A stretch of 64,000 bases of DNA, from positions 1-64,000 of the forward strand of contig NZ_JAAQPH010000006.1 in assembly GCF_011683915.1 (NCBI RefSeq), in the 5' to 3' direction. The stretch is from Pelagibius litoralis (GTDB lineage Bacteria > Pseudomonadota > Alphaproteobacteria > Kiloniellales > Kiloniellaceae). Shown here in pieces: positions 19,070 to 27,488 of this stretch (its first letter is position 1; each line of letters starts with the position of its first letter). The translations under genes were made by a program, and so were the position numbers. The notes beneath the pieces were generated by a model that was not told where the DNA came from, did not search any database, and saw only the letters and a list, made by a program, of their open reading frames with translations.

Positions 19070-19087
19070 TAACAGAGCGTTAACAGA
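19067..19087 (-). promoter_or_regulatory. CtrA-like box in a tandem repeat upstream of nrdJ
   Basis: TTAACAGAGCGTTAA at 19069-19083 is a perfect TTAA-N7-TTAA, the binding pattern of the cell-cycle regulator CtrA of alphaproteobacteria. It is formed by an 11-base direct repeat (CGTTAACAGA at 19067 and again at 19078), one helical turn apart. Control of nrdJ by CtrA is inference. Confidence 0.45.
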
Positions 19088-19185
19088 CGACTTGTCGCAG
19101 GTGTCTTCAGCCGCTGACCCGCGCTTTGCCGGGCTTTCCTCTGTCCGACCGGCGCAGAAAGAAAATATTCCCTCTTCGATTCGGC

Positions 19186-20319
19186 TTAAGCGGCTCGGGC
19201 GGGAACGTCTTCGCAGAAGAAAATGTCGAGATCGCGAACGTGCTCGCGGAACTCTTCTAGGCTCATGAAATCCAGGCAGGGGCGGGCGCCGCGGACGGCG
19301 ATTTCACCGCGTAGCAACTTGCCCGCAAGGATCGCCGCCGGTACCACCGGAATGGTTGGGCCGTGACCGGTCCCGGCGCGCAGGGACCACCGGCGGTGGC
19401 TGGGGCGGTCCAGGCGGTCCAGGCCTGTCAGTTCGACGAACATGCCGCCGCGATCGCTGCCGAAGGGGCCAAGGCATTTCGCTACCGCCAGCAACAGGCC
19501 GGTCAGGGGCCGCAGGCTGCCGATCAGGCCCCAGCGCACCGGCCAGGTCAGGGCCCAGAGCCCGAGGTGGAGGAGGGAGAGTTCGAGGCCCGCTTGAAAG
19601 GTAACGCTCCGCACGCCTTCGTAGCGCGCGGGAAACAGTGCGTGGTCAGGCACGTCGCAGGTGGCGAACCAGCGTCCGCCGAGGCCGGGCAGGCGGCGGC
19701 GTTGAAGGCCCTGCCAGCCAAAGGCGTTCCGCCAGGCGCCGTTGTGCCAGACCTGCAGAGGTTTGCCGCTGTAACTCAGGATTGCTTCGACCACGGCGCG
19801 GCCGCGCGGCGCCCGGTTGCCGGGTGTGATGCCGATAACGATCTCGTCGATCCGCTTGAAGCCGGTCCGCAGATGGTCGGCCGCCGCCGCGCTTAGCGCC
19901 GGTACCGAGGAGGCGCCGGCGACCGCCAGAACGCCGGCGGCCTTGGCGGCGGCATCAAGGCTGGAAAATCCGGTTACGAAGTCACGGCCGTCGGCCATAT
20001 CGATGTAGTGGCAGCCTTGGGCGATGCAGGCCTCGGCAACGCGGTAATCGCGGCCTTGGAAAGGACCGGCCGTGTGGATCACAAGGGCCGGGCTTGCCCG
20101 CGACAGACTTTCGTCCAGCGGCCCGTCCCAGTCGACCGTCACCGCTGCAAGGGTGCGCCCAGGGAAGTCTGGCCGCAGTTCTTCGACCAGCGTCTCCGCG
20201 CGTGCCTGGCTGCGTCCCCCGATCAGCAGTTCGACCATTGGGTCGCGCAGCAGGCGTTCGCAAAGCTTGCGGCCGAAAACGCCGTAACCGCCGATCACCA
20301 GAACCCGCTGCGGGGTCAC
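19186..20319 (-). CDS. Saccharopine dehydrogenase-like NAD(P)-binding protein
   Basis: The 377-residue protein opens with a Rossmann signature (VLVIGGYGVFGRKLCERLL) and continues with VELLIGGRSQARAETLVEEL, AVTVDWDG, VIHTAGPFQGRDYRVAEACI and CHYIDMADGRDFVTGFSSLD, which is the saccharopine dehydrogenase / trans-acting enoyl reductase pattern. A C-terminal half with hydrophobic segments (GLWALTWPVRWGLIG) suits membrane contact. The substrate is unknown; this is not necessarily a lysine-pathway enzyme. GTG start at 20319 overlaps the TGA of the preceding EamA gene (GTGA), so translation is coupled within a three-gene operon. Confidence 0.85.
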   Translation of the reverse strand: MTPQRVLVIGGYGVFGRKLCERLLRDPMVELLIGGRSQARAETLVEELRPDFPGRTLAAVTVDWDGPLDESLSRASPALVIHTAGPFQGRDYRVAEACIAQGCHYIDMADGRDFVTGFSSLDAAAKAAGVLAVAGASSVPALSAAAADHLRTGFKRIDEIVIGITPGNRAPRGRAVVEAILSYSGKPLQVWHNGAWRNAFGWQGLQRRRLPGLGGRWFATCDVPDHALFPARYEGVRSVTFQAGLELSLLHLGLWALTWPVRWGLIGSLRPLTGLLLAVAKCLGPFGSDRGGMFVELTGLDRLDRPSHRRWSLRAGTGHGPTIPVVPAAILAGKLLRGEIAVRGARPCLDFMSLEEFREHVRDLDIFFCEDVPARAA

Positions 20320-21251
20320 GGCGCCGCCGCCGCCTTTTCGCGGCGCTCCGCCAGAGTGGCGGCCATCAGGGCGGCGAGAACCAGGATAACGCCGGTGGTC
20401 TGGGTTGTGTCGAGCCGCTCGCCGAGTAAAACGACGGCGCCGAAGATGGCGACCAGCGGCTCAAGGTTGAAGATAAGGGCGGCACGCAGTGCCCCGGCAA
20501 AACGGATCGCGCCGATCATACTGAAAAAGGCTACCAGAAAGCTCAGGCAGATGGCCGTCAGGGTTGTCCAGCCGACGGCCCCCTGCGGCAGCGCGAAGGC
20601 GTCCAGGGCAAAGATCGCCAGGCCGGCAACGAGAACAGCGACGGCGTTGGCGTAAAAGCCGACGCTCAGGAAACCCTGGGCCGCGGGCAGGCGCTCGGCG
20701 GAGATGAAAAGCAGGGCGCCCGACAGGGTGGCGCAGGCCGCAAGGGCAAGGCCCCAGGGGTTCAGCACGGCATAGGATGGCGCCAGCGCCAGGCCGAGGC
20801 CGGCAAAGGCGGTCACAAAAGCCAGGACCTTCGGCCAGGCAATGCCGCTGCGGCCCAACAGAACAACCGCCAGGGCGACGACCAGCGGGTAGGCATAGAA
20901 GATCATCGCCGCCAGGGAGACAGGGATGAAGGCGACCGCGGAAAGATAGCCCAGGGCGATCCCCAACTGGCCCAGGACAACGCCCGCTACCGGCCAGAAA
21001 GCACCGGGCTGCAAGGCAAAGGACTGTCGCCGAAGGACCATGATCCCGGCAATCAGCAGGCTGGGGACCAAGGCGCGTAAGAAAACCACCGTCAGGGAAT
21101 TGCTGCCGGCCTCGTAGGTGAGGCGCGCCATGGAGATCATCACCCCGAAGCTGGTCGCACTGACCAGTGCCAAACAGAAACCGAGCTTGAGATTCCTGCT
21201 TGGCGCTTGCCGCGACCCTCTTGCCGGGGTCAGCGGGGCGCCGCCGGTCAC
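20316..21251 (-). CDS. DMT-superfamily EamA transporter
   Basis: The 311-residue protein has about ten hydrophobic helices in two EamA repeats (for example FWPVAGVVLGQLGIALGYLS and AAMIFYAYPLVVALAVVLL; then ALIFNLEPLVAIFGAVVLLG near the end). It belongs to the drug/metabolite transporter group, inner-membrane carriers that usually export small metabolites; the cargo cannot be told from sequence. It starts at GTG 21251, overlapping the previous stop by four bases, and ends by overlapping the next start by four bases. Confidence 0.9.
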   Translation of the reverse strand: MTGGAPLTPARGSRQAPSRNLKLGFCLALVSATSFGVMISMARLTYEAGSNSLTVVFLRALVPSLLIAGIMVLRRQSFALQPGAFWPVAGVVLGQLGIALGYLSAVAFIPVSLAAMIFYAYPLVVALAVVLLGRSGIAWPKVLAFVTAFAGLGLALAPSYAVLNPWGLALAACATLSGALLFISAERLPAAQGFLSVGFYANAVAVLVAGLAIFALDAFALPQGAVGWTTLTAICLSFLVAFFSMIGAIRFAGALRAALIFNLEPLVAIFGAVVLLGERLDTTQTTGVILVLAALMAATLAERREKAAAAP

Positions 21252-22264
21252 GCCCGCTCGGCCAGGGGCAGGTTGACCAGCAGGTTCTGGGGCTTCAGGC
21301 GCAGGCTGCCGCCTTCGGTCATGGCAATGGCGAGATAGACGGGGCGCCCGGCAATCCCCGGTGCGACGACCGAGGGATCCTGGAATTCCATGCGGAAGAG
21401 GGAGAGAAGGCGCGCCAAGCGGCCCTCACCGACCTCCACGCCGTTGTAGAGATCGTTCAGCAGCTTGCTGGCCTCCACATCCAGGCCGATGTGCCAGACC
21501 CAGCGCTCGTCGCTGATCTTCTGCACCGGCTGGATCGAGACCGCGACATCCAGGAAATGCCTGACCCAGCTTTCCAGCACCCGGCAGAGCGCATCGAGGC
21601 CGGCGCCCGCAAAATTCAGGTTCAAGACGGTGTCGTAGCGGCTGGCGCGGTCCCAGTAGATCTCGGCGTTGTCTTCGTTGACAACATCCAGCTCCACCGT
21701 TCTGAGCGGCGTCTGGGCCTCGGCGACCAGGCGCCCCAGGCTGCCGAAGCCGCCTGACGTGGCGAACATCTCAACCGTCTCGGCATCGGCGGCCATGATG
21801 GCGCCGTCGTTGATGGTGACCTGCTGCTTGCGGAAAAAGGTCTCCGCCGCCCGAGCACGCAGCGCGTCCGTTTCGCCCTCCAGCAGGGAGCGGCCGATGG
21901 CATGGACCAGCTGGTCGATGAACAGCGGCGGCACGGTGACCCCGCCGGGCGAGAGGAACATCTGCATGTAGCAGTCTTCCAGGCTGTCGGCGGCCAGCAG
22001 CCGGTCGCGAAAGCCCAGCACCAGTTGCAGGTTCTCAATCGCGTCGGGATCGGCGATGGCGCCCAGCCGGGCCTCTGATACCGCTTCGCGCGGATTGCGC
22101 AGCAGGGCGGCGTGCAAATCCCGCTCGGCCTGGCAGGATTCGGGGATCGGGCGCACCTCCGGGCGTTGGAAGTAGGCCCGCAGATAGTCGTCGGTCACCG
22201 TGAGATGACCGCGCGGGCCGCGTTGCAACAGATGGTAGCCGGAGTCCTGCCAGAAATCGTGCAT
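21248..22264 (-). CDS. DUF6352-like protein of unknown function
   Basis: The 338-residue protein starts MHDFWQDSGYHLLQRGPRGH, followed by LTVTDDYLRAYFQRPEVRPI and ESCQAERDLHAALLRNP. This opening is what I recall for DUF6352 proteins of alphaproteobacteria, which have no known function. The middle contains GVTVPPLFIDQLVHAIGRSL and the C-terminal half is acidic and mixed alpha/beta. No signal or membrane segments are seen. It is the first gene of a four-base-overlap operon with the EamA transporter and the saccharopine dehydrogenase-like protein, suggesting a shared pathway. Confidence 0.7.
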   Translation of the reverse strand: MHDFWQDSGYHLLQRGPRGHLTVTDDYLRAYFQRPEVRPIPESCQAERDLHAALLRNPREAVSEARLGAIADPDAIENLQLVLGFRDRLLAADSLEDCYMQMFLSPGGVTVPPLFIDQLVHAIGRSLLEGETDALRARAAETFFRKQQVTINDGAIMAADAETVEMFATSGGFGSLGRLVAEAQTPLRTVELDVVNEDNAEIYWDRASRYDTVLNLNFAGAGLDALCRVLESWVRHFLDVAVSIQPVQKISDERWVWHIGLDVEASKLLNDLYNGVEVGEGRLARLLSLFRMEFQDPSVVAPGIAGRPVYLAIAMTEGGSLRLKPQNLLVNLPLAERA

Positions 22265-22480
22265 GGCCGCTTCTATAGGGGCCGGCCCCCGTGCTGTCCA
22301 GCCACAGCGCGCCGCCCAGTCACACCGGCACCCGCAGTCCGAGCCATGCGTTATTGGACCTTTGCAATGCGTTATTATCTATATTGCGGTGCAGCATTGA
22401 TGCTGTATTAAGGTTGAGGGGTTTTAATCCCCCCCAAAGAAACCAATCCAGAAACCAATCTTTTTAACGGGACCACGCCT
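22265..22480. other. Divergent spacer before the SulP gene
   Basis: The AT-rich part around 22340-22410 (TTATTGGACC, TTATTATCTATATTG) is out of line with its GC-rich surroundings and is the probable promoter region for the sulP gene and the leftward operon. I cannot fix a -10 and -35 pair with confidence. Confidence 0.35.
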
Positions 22481-24079
22481 ATGCTGGCCGCTCTTGCCGA
22501 ACGCCTATCCCTTTCCGATTCCGGGGGGTCCGACCGCACGGCGTTCACACCTGGCCGCATCAAGATCGAGCTGCTTTCGGGGCTGACCGTGGCCCTGGCG
22601 CTGGTGCCGGAGGCTGTGGCTTTCTCCTTTGTCGCCGGGGTTCACCCCCTGGTGGGCCTCTATGCGGCTTTTATCGTCGGGCTGATTACGGCTGTCATCG
22701 GCGGCCGCCCGGGCATGATTTCCGGCGCCACCGGCGCCCTGGCCGTGGTCATGGTCTCACTGGTTGCCGCCCATGGCGTGGAGTATCTCTTCGCCACGGT
22801 GGTGCTGATGGGCATCCTGCAGGTCCTGGCCGGGGTTTTCCGCCTCGGCAAGTTCATCCGGCTGGTGCCGCATCCGGTCATGCTCGGTTTCGTCAACGGG
22901 CTGGCCATCGTCATCTTCATGGCCCAACTCTCTCAGTTCCAGGTTGCCGGGCCCGATGGGGCCAGGGTCTGGATGACCGGTTGGCCGCTGGCCCTCATGC
23001 TGGGATTGGTCGCGCTGACCATGGCCATCATCTGGCTTATGCCGAAGATCACCAGCGTGATTCCCGCGCCGCTGGCCGGCATCGCCGTCGTTGCGGCCAT
23101 CGTGATCGGCTTTGGCATCGATGTGCCGCGGGTTGGGGACCTGGCCTCCATCGAAGGCGGCCTGCCGCTGTTCAGCATTCCCATGGTCCCGATCAACCTG
23201 GAGACCTTGAAGATCATTTTCCCCTATGCCCTGATCCTTGCGGCGATCGGCCTGATCGAAAGCCTGCTGACCCTCAATCTGGTCGGCGAGATCACGGAAA
23301 AGCGCGGCGGCGCTTCTCAGGAGTGCATCGCTCAGGGCCTGGCCAATACGGTGACCGGCTTCTTCGGCGGCATGGGCGGCTGCGCCATGATCGGCCAGTC
23401 GATGATCAACGTGAAATCGGGCGGGCGGACCCGCCTTTCCGGCATCTCGGCGGCGCTGTTCCTGCTGACCTTTATCCTGGTCGCCTCCAGCCTGATCGAA
23501 CAGATCCCCCTGGCGGCTTTGGTCGGGGTCATGATGATGGTGGTGGTCGGCACCTTTGCCTGGCAGAGCCTGAAGACGCTGCGGCGCATTCCCCTGACCG
23601 ACGCCATGGTCATGTTGTTGGTGACCGTCGTCACGGTGATGAGCGACCTTGCCATCGCCGTCGTCGTCGGCGTCATCGTCTCGGCCCTGGCCTATGCCTG
23701 GAACAACGCGACGCGCATTCACGCCAAAGCCCATTTCACCCCGGAGGGCGCGCGGGTTTATCAGATTGAGGGGCCGCTGTTCTTCGGGTCGACCGACGGC
23801 TTTACCGAGCTCTTCAAGCCCCAGGAAGACCCGGGCCTGGTGATCGTCGATTTCATGAACAGCCGCGTTGTCGACCAATCGGCCTTGCAGGCCATCGAGG
23901 CGCTGGCCTCAAAATACGAGGCGCTCGGCAAGACGCTGCAGCTGCGCCATCTCTCCCACGACTGTCACCGGCTGCTCAACCGCGCCGGCCAGTTGATCGT
24001 CGATGCCGACGACGATCCGAACTACGGCCTTGCGGTCGATTATTCCGTGCAAACCGGAAAACTCGGCGGCGGCCACTAA
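22481..24079 (+). CDS. SulP family anion transporter with STAS domain
   Basis: SulP carriers move sulfate, bicarbonate or other anions across the inner membrane. The 532 residues contain the membrane domain (about 25-425) with GLTVALALVPEAVAFSFVAG, AAFIVGLITAVIGGRPGMIS, and the GGMGGCAMIGQSMINVKSGG segment typical of the fold, then a cytoplasmic STAS domain (about 435-525) with VYQIEGPLFFGSTDGFTELF and VDQSALQAIEALASKYEALG. The STAS Ser in VDQSAL matches the phosphorylation site of related anti-sigma antagonists. Substrate cannot be assigned; some SulP members act as bicarbonate transporters in marine bacteria. Confidence 0.93.
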   Translation: MLAALAERLSLSDSGGSDRTAFTPGRIKIELLSGLTVALALVPEAVAFSFVAGVHPLVGLYAAFIVGLITAVIGGRPGMISGATGALAVVMVSLVAAHGVEYLFATVVLMGILQVLAGVFRLGKFIRLVPHPVMLGFVNGLAIVIFMAQLSQFQVAGPDGARVWMTGWPLALMLGLVALTMAIIWLMPKITSVIPAPLAGIAVVAAIVIGFGIDVPRVGDLASIEGGLPLFSIPMVPINLETLKIIFPYALILAAIGLIESLLTLNLVGEITEKRGGASQECIAQGLANTVTGFFGGMGGCAMIGQSMINVKSGGRTRLSGISAALFLLTFILVASSLIEQIPLAALVGVMMMVVVGTFAWQSLKTLRRIPLTDAMVMLLVTVVTVMSDLAIAVVVGVIVSALAYAWNNATRIHAKAHFTPEGARVYQIEGPLFFGSTDGFTELFKPQEDPGLVIVDFMNSRVVDQSALQAIEALASKYEALGKTLQLRHLSHDCHRLLNRAGQLIVDADDDPNYGLAVDYSVQTGKLGGGH

Positions 24080-24149
24080 AGCCTTGAAATTATAAGTCTT
24101 TAGGAAGCTTTCGCCAGGTAATGCCGGCTTTGCGCTTCGGCTAATTTCC

Positions 24150-24170
24150 CCCCGAGTCGCGGGGATTATT
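24150..24170 (+). terminator. Weak hairpin downstream of sulP
   Basis: CCCCG (24150-24154) pairs with CGGGG (24160-24164) and is followed by ATTATTG. It is short and has no real T-run, so it is only a possible terminator. The remainder of 24080-24346 holds no gene and probably includes the long leader common to cold-shock genes. Confidence 0.3.
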
Positions 24171-24346
24171 GACTTCTGTGGGATACCCCTTACTTTGCCG
24201 AGATACGTGTTGCATTTGTTTCGAGCTGCTTGAGTAACCGGTCCGCCGATTCGCTTAGCTATCCCCTGACAATGTGAGCGTTAGACCGATTGCGCCTCTA
24301 CTTGGTGTAAGGCGTGGAATCATTACTCCTGTTAGAGGAAACGAGA

Positions 24347-24556
24347 ATGACGACTGGTACCGTAAAGTTTTTCAACACGACCAAGGGTTTTGGGTTCATC
24401 GAGCCGGAAGATGGCTCCAAGGACGCTTTTGTCCACATTTCTGCTGTTGAGCGCGCTGGCCTGACCACGCTCAGCGAAGGCCAGAAAGTCTCTTACGAGC
24501 TTCAGCAGGGCCAGAACGGCAAGTCTTCGGCCGAGAATCTCTCTCTGGTCGAATAG
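24347..24556 (+). CDS. Cold-shock protein of the CspA family
   Basis: The 69-residue single-domain protein begins [20 protein letters not shown] and contains the RNP1 (KGFGFIEP) and RNP2 ([10 protein letters not shown]) RNA-binding motifs. CspA-type proteins bind single-stranded RNA or DNA and melt mRNA structure. The ATG at 24347 has AGAGGAAACGAGA directly upstream, better than an in-frame start 33 bases earlier. It is followed by a hairpin at 24570-24595. Confidence 0.95.
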   Translation: MTTGTVKFFNTTKGFGFIEPEDGSKDAFVHISAVERAGLTTLSEGQKVSYELQQGQNGKSSAENLSLVE

Positions 24557-24569
24557 TACAAGCTAAGCG

Positions 24570-24600
24570 CCGCCCCCGACCGTGGTTGGGGGCGGTTGCT
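24570..24600 (+). terminator. Terminator hairpin after the cold-shock gene
   Basis: CCGCCCCCGACC (24570-24581) pairs with GGTTGGGGGCGG (24584-24595), 12 bp with one G-T pair and a very short loop. It begins 13 bases after the stop and is followed by TTGCT rather than a long T-run. Confidence 0.55.
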
Positions 24601-24810
24601 GCGCCAATCTGGCGCCACAGCCCGCCTGAAAGCTGAGTGAGCCGCGATCTGCCGTGTGGCTCCAGATACAGCGGCCAAATCGTTGTGTGACCGGCGAAGC
24701 TCGCCAAGCTGGTCCCAGCCTTGCGCAGCAGCCTGCGTGCGGTCCCGCCTGCGCTCCGGGACAGGATCTTCCGCCCGTATCGCTTCTAACCGAAGCAGAG
24801 GATTACCGAC

Positions 24811-25017
24811 ATGTGGAAGCCCGGAAAGACAAAGGCCGAGGAGCAGTTTGCTGCAACTCAGAAAAAGGCCAAGCAGGTCGTCAGGGAAAAGGAAAAGCTG
24901 GAGCAGGAGCGATCTGATCGCATGGCCAAGCTGCGGGCTCTTCGCCTGGCCAAAGAGGCGGCCGACGAACAGGCTGCCGAGGTCGAGAAAACAGCCACCG
25001 AGACCAAAAAAACCTAA
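24811..25017 (+). CDS. Small coiled-coil protein of unknown function
   Basis: A 68-residue, strongly charged protein: MWKPGKTKAEEQFAATQKKA then a run of Lys/Glu/Gln/Arg with regularly placed Leu and Ala (EKEKLEQERSDRMAKLRALR, LAKEAADEQAAEVEKTATE). It is predicted to be one long helix or coiled coil, ending in a loose Thr/Lys tail. GCAGAGGATTACCGAC before the ATG supplies an AGAGGA ribosome site. No family is recognised. It lies 254 bases after the cold-shock gene. Confidence 0.6.
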   Translation: MWKPGKTKAEEQFAATQKKAKQVVREKEKLEQERSDRMAKLRALRLAKEAADEQAAEVEKTATETKKT

Positions 25018-25328
25018 TCTCCCGGCGACGGCGGGCTCCGCTACAGGAGCCACCGCTGCGGGCCGGGCGCAGCCGCGTTTATTGGCCCAGACCTGCCAGC
25101 CGCATCCGGAACACCGAACCCCACATGATTTTCCCCAAAATCGCCTGTCGACGGCAATTGCCGGCATCTGTGATCTGTCCTTGCGCCTCATGGGTGTTCG
25201 CTTCGGGCAGGCTCAGGCGTCCACGTGACCGCCTTGCCGCATCGGAAAACGGCTCAGTTGCGGCGTTGAGAGCCGGTCGGGAGGGACTCCCGGAGGCTGG
25301 ACTGTTGCGGGCGGCGGTGCCATAGTCT

Positions 25329-25370
25329 GGCGCCGGTCGGGGGACCGGCGCCGAGGGCCCCTTTGCGGGG
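25329..25370 (+). other. Two adjacent hairpins in the leader of the NDUFA12-like gene
   Basis: GGCGCCGGTC (25329-25338) pairs perfectly with GACCGGCGCC (25343-25352) around loop GGGG. Directly after comes GCCCC-TTTGC-GGGGC (25356-25370). They occupy the space 37 bases before the ATG at 25407. The region 25018-25328 contains no gene that I can support. Confidence 0.4.
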
Positions 25371-25406
25371 CTGCGGGTACAATTTATCAAAGGCTGGCAG
25401 GCGCTT

Positions 25407-25784
25407 ATGGGTGCGACGATTGGAACCAGGATCTTTACCTGGCTGCGCGGCGAAGAGGTTGGCCGCGATGGCCAGGGCAATCGCTATTACCGGGCCAAGG
25501 GCGGTGGGCGTACCCATCGCGATTCCCTGCGCAAGGAGCAGCGCTGGGTGATCTATGACGGCGAGGTCGAGGCCAGCCGGGTGCCGGCTGAATGGCATGC
25601 CTGGTTGCATCACACCAGTGACGAGATCCCGCCCGAGGGTGGCCCGCAGCGGCGTCCCTGGCAGAAGGATCATAAGCCCAACCTGACCGGAACGCAGGAA
25701 GCCTACCGTCCGCCCGGCCATACCCTCCAGGGCGGCCAACGCGACAAGGCGACCGGCGACTACGAGCCCTGGACGCCGAACTGA
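25407..25784 (+). CDS. NADH:ubiquinone oxidoreductase accessory subunit NDUFA12-like
   Basis: NDUFA12 (B17.2) is an accessory subunit of mitochondrial and alphaproteobacterial complex I. The 125-residue product matches that family: GTRIFTWLRGEEVGRDGQGN, RYYRAKGGG, RWVIYDGEVEASRVPAEWHA, WLHHTSDEIPPE, and a proline-rich C-terminal tail (NLTGTQEAYRPPGHTLQGG, TGDYEPWTPN). The presence of this gene is typical of alphaproteobacteria. It starts a co-directed row with mlaD, the methyltransferase and the DUF2155 gene. Confidence 0.95.
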   Translation: MGATIGTRIFTWLRGEEVGRDGQGNRYYRAKGGGRTHRDSLRKEQRWVIYDGEVEASRVPAEWHAWLHHTSDEIPPEGGPQRRPWQKDHKPNLTGTQEAYRPPGHTLQGGQRDKATGDYEPWTPN

Positions 25785-25900
25785 TCTGAGACCCTTCGGC
25801 CTTCGCGACGCTTTCCCGTCACGCACTGCAATGCCTGGGGCGGCATCGGTAGCAACCAGGACCGGGAACACCACGACCGGCAATCACAAGGAATGCCAGC

Positions 25901-26377
25901 ATGCGCAGGAATATGATCGAAACCATAATGGGCGCGGTGGTCCTGTTGGTTGCCGTCAGTTTCGTCATTTTTGCCTTTCGGACCACCAGCCTGCAGTCCG
26001 CCAACAGCGGCGGATACGAACTGCTGGTCGAATTCGACGATGCCTCCGGCCTGGTTACCGGAACCGATGTGCGGATGGCCGGCGTGAAAGTCGGCAGCGT
26101 GCTCAGTCAGCGGCTGAACCCGGATACCTACTTTGCCCAGGTCAGCCTGACCATCAACGAGGCCATCAAGCTGCCGAGTGATTCCTCGGCCAGGATCATT
26201 CCCGAGGGGCTGCTGGGCGGCAACTATGTGGCCTTGGAGCCCGGCGGCGCGGACGACTATCTGAGCGACGGCGGCCAGATCCAGTTTACCCAGGGTTCGA
26301 TCAATGTTGTCGATCTGCTCGGCCGCTTCATCTTCAGCGCGGCGGATCTGTCGAAGCCAGCCGAAGATGCCCAGTAA
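25901..26377 (+). CDS. mlaD: Outer-membrane lipid asymmetry protein MlaD (MCE domain)
   Basis: MlaD forms the periplasmic hexameric ring that moves phospholipids between outer and inner membranes. The 158 residues open with a single transmembrane anchor (TIMGAVVLLVAVSFVIFAF) and then the MCE domain: YELLVEFDDASGLVTGTDVR, MAGVKVGSVLSQRLNPDTYF, PEGLLGGNYVALEPGGADDY. The C-terminal SINVVDLLGRFIF helix is typical. No mlaE/mlaF partners are in the window, so the ABC permease lies elsewhere, as in other alphaproteobacteria that place mlaD next to NDUFA12. Confidence 0.93.
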   Translation: MRRNMIETIMGAVVLLVAVSFVIFAFRTTSLQSANSGGYELLVEFDDASGLVTGTDVRMAGVKVGSVLSQRLNPDTYFAQVSLTINEAIKLPSDSSARIIPEGLLGGNYVALEPGGADDYLSDGGQIQFTQGSINVVDLLGRFIFSAADLSKPAEDAQ

Positions 26378-26392
26378 GCGGTTTGCGGTACG

Positions 26393-27169
26393 ATGACAGG
26401 GCAAGAGCAGGACGGCGCAGCCGCGCAGCATTGGGACCCCCGGCGCTATAACAAAAATGCCGGCTTTGTGGCCGAGCTGGGGGCGCCGCTATTGGATTTG
26501 CTGCAACCGCGCGCCGGCGAAAGAATTCTGGATCTGGGGTGCGGCGAGGGCGCGCTGACCGCCAGGGTGGCTGCGGCCGGGGCGGCGGTGGTCGGCGTGG
26601 ACGCGTCGCCCGATCAGATCGCTGCCGCCAAGGCGCGGGGCCTCGATGCCCGGGTGATGAGCGGTGAGGCGCTGACCTTCGCGCATGAATTCGAGGCGGT
26701 GCTCTCCAATGCGGCGCTGCATTGGATGTTGGACCCCGATGCGGTGCTGAGGGGCGTGGCGCGGGCGCTGAAGCCCGGCGGCCGCTTCGTTGCAGAAATG
26801 GGCGGTGCCGGCAACGTCGCTATGATCACTGCGGCGCTCTTTGCGGCGCTGGAGGCGCGGGGCCTGGACCCGAACGGCGCCTATCCCTGGTATTTTCCAA
26901 CCCCGGAGGCCTATCAAGCCAAGCTGGAGGCGGTCGGCTTTGCCGTCGATTCCATTGCGCTCATTCCCCGTCCGACGCCGCTGCCCGGCGCAATCGGCGG
27001 CTGGCTTGAGACCTTTGCCGAATCGTTCCTGAAGCAGGTTCCCGCGGGCGAGCAGCGCGGCCTGATCGACGAGGTTGCGGAGCGCCTGCGCCCCGACCTC
27101 TGCGATGCTGAGGGCAACTGGTCGGCAGACTACGTGAGGCTGCGCTTCATGGCCCGTCTGGCCGCCTGA
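26393..27169 (+). CDS. Class I SAM-dependent methyltransferase
   Basis: The 258-residue protein has the Rossmann-type methyltransferase motifs: ILDLGCGEGALTARVAAAGA (motif I), VVGVDASPDQIAAAKARGLD, FEAVLSNAALHWMLDPDAVL and GVARALKPGGRFVAEMGGAG. These resemble the trans-aconitate methyltransferase / UbiE-like group. The substrate is unknown. It follows mlaD after 15 bases and begins at ATG 26393. Confidence 0.88.
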   Translation: MTGQEQDGAAAQHWDPRRYNKNAGFVAELGAPLLDLLQPRAGERILDLGCGEGALTARVAAAGAAVVGVDASPDQIAAAKARGLDARVMSGEALTFAHEFEAVLSNAALHWMLDPDAVLRGVARALKPGGRFVAEMGGAGNVAMITAALFAALEARGLDPNGAYPWYFPTPEAYQAKLEAVGFAVDSIALIPRPTPLPGAIGGWLETFAESFLKQVPAGEQRGLIDEVAERLRPDLCDAEGNWSADYVRLRFMARLAA

Positions 27170-27235
27170 ACGGCCGCAGGTTGTGCAGATTGCAGTGAGT
27201 TCTTAAATCTTTTGCAGGAAAGTTCTGCTGAGGTC

Positions 27236-27481
27236 ATGCCCGTGTCGGCACCCGCTACGAAAAAGTTCGAAATCCCGGTCTGGCTGCAGCCCGACGGCGC
27301 GCCGCTGTCCTGTCGGGAGAAGATCAAGGTGCTCAACGAGAACCTTGAGGAGATCCGCGAAATGGCCCAGGACGCCCTGGAAGACGGCATTTTGATGGGG
27401 GGCGACGAAGCCCAGCTGCGTGACGTGCTGCTGGATCTCGTCCGCTCCCTGGAGAACCCTTACCGCGACCGGAAGCCTTGA
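27236..27481 (+). CDS. Small conserved-looking protein of unknown function
   Basis: The likely start is ATG 27236 (MPVSAPATKKFEIPVWLQPD), giving 81 residues; an upstream in-frame ATG at 27212 would add eight. The protein contains the helical stretch CREKIKVLNENLEEIREMAQ followed by DALEDGILMGGDEAQLRDVL. I recall similar small proteins next to DUF2155 genes in alphaproteobacteria but know no function. The stop is eight bases before the start of the next gene, so they are likely co-transcribed. Confidence 0.65.
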   Translation: MPVSAPATKKFEIPVWLQPDGAPLSCREKIKVLNENLEEIREMAQDALEDGILMGGDEAQLRDVLLDLVRSLENPYRDRKP

Positions 27482-27488
27482 GGTCCCC

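Noticed and set aside
18861-19185. Cobalamin riboswitch before the B12-dependent nrdJ
   Set aside because: The conserved B12-box and surrounding core elements were not found; only dyads and a CtrA-like site are present.
24656-25228. Plus-strand open frame of about 190 codons overlapping the small coiled-coil gene
   Set aside because: It is an out-of-frame shadow rich in Arg/Pro/Ser; the 68-residue coiled-coil frame has a ribosome site and protein-like periodicity.
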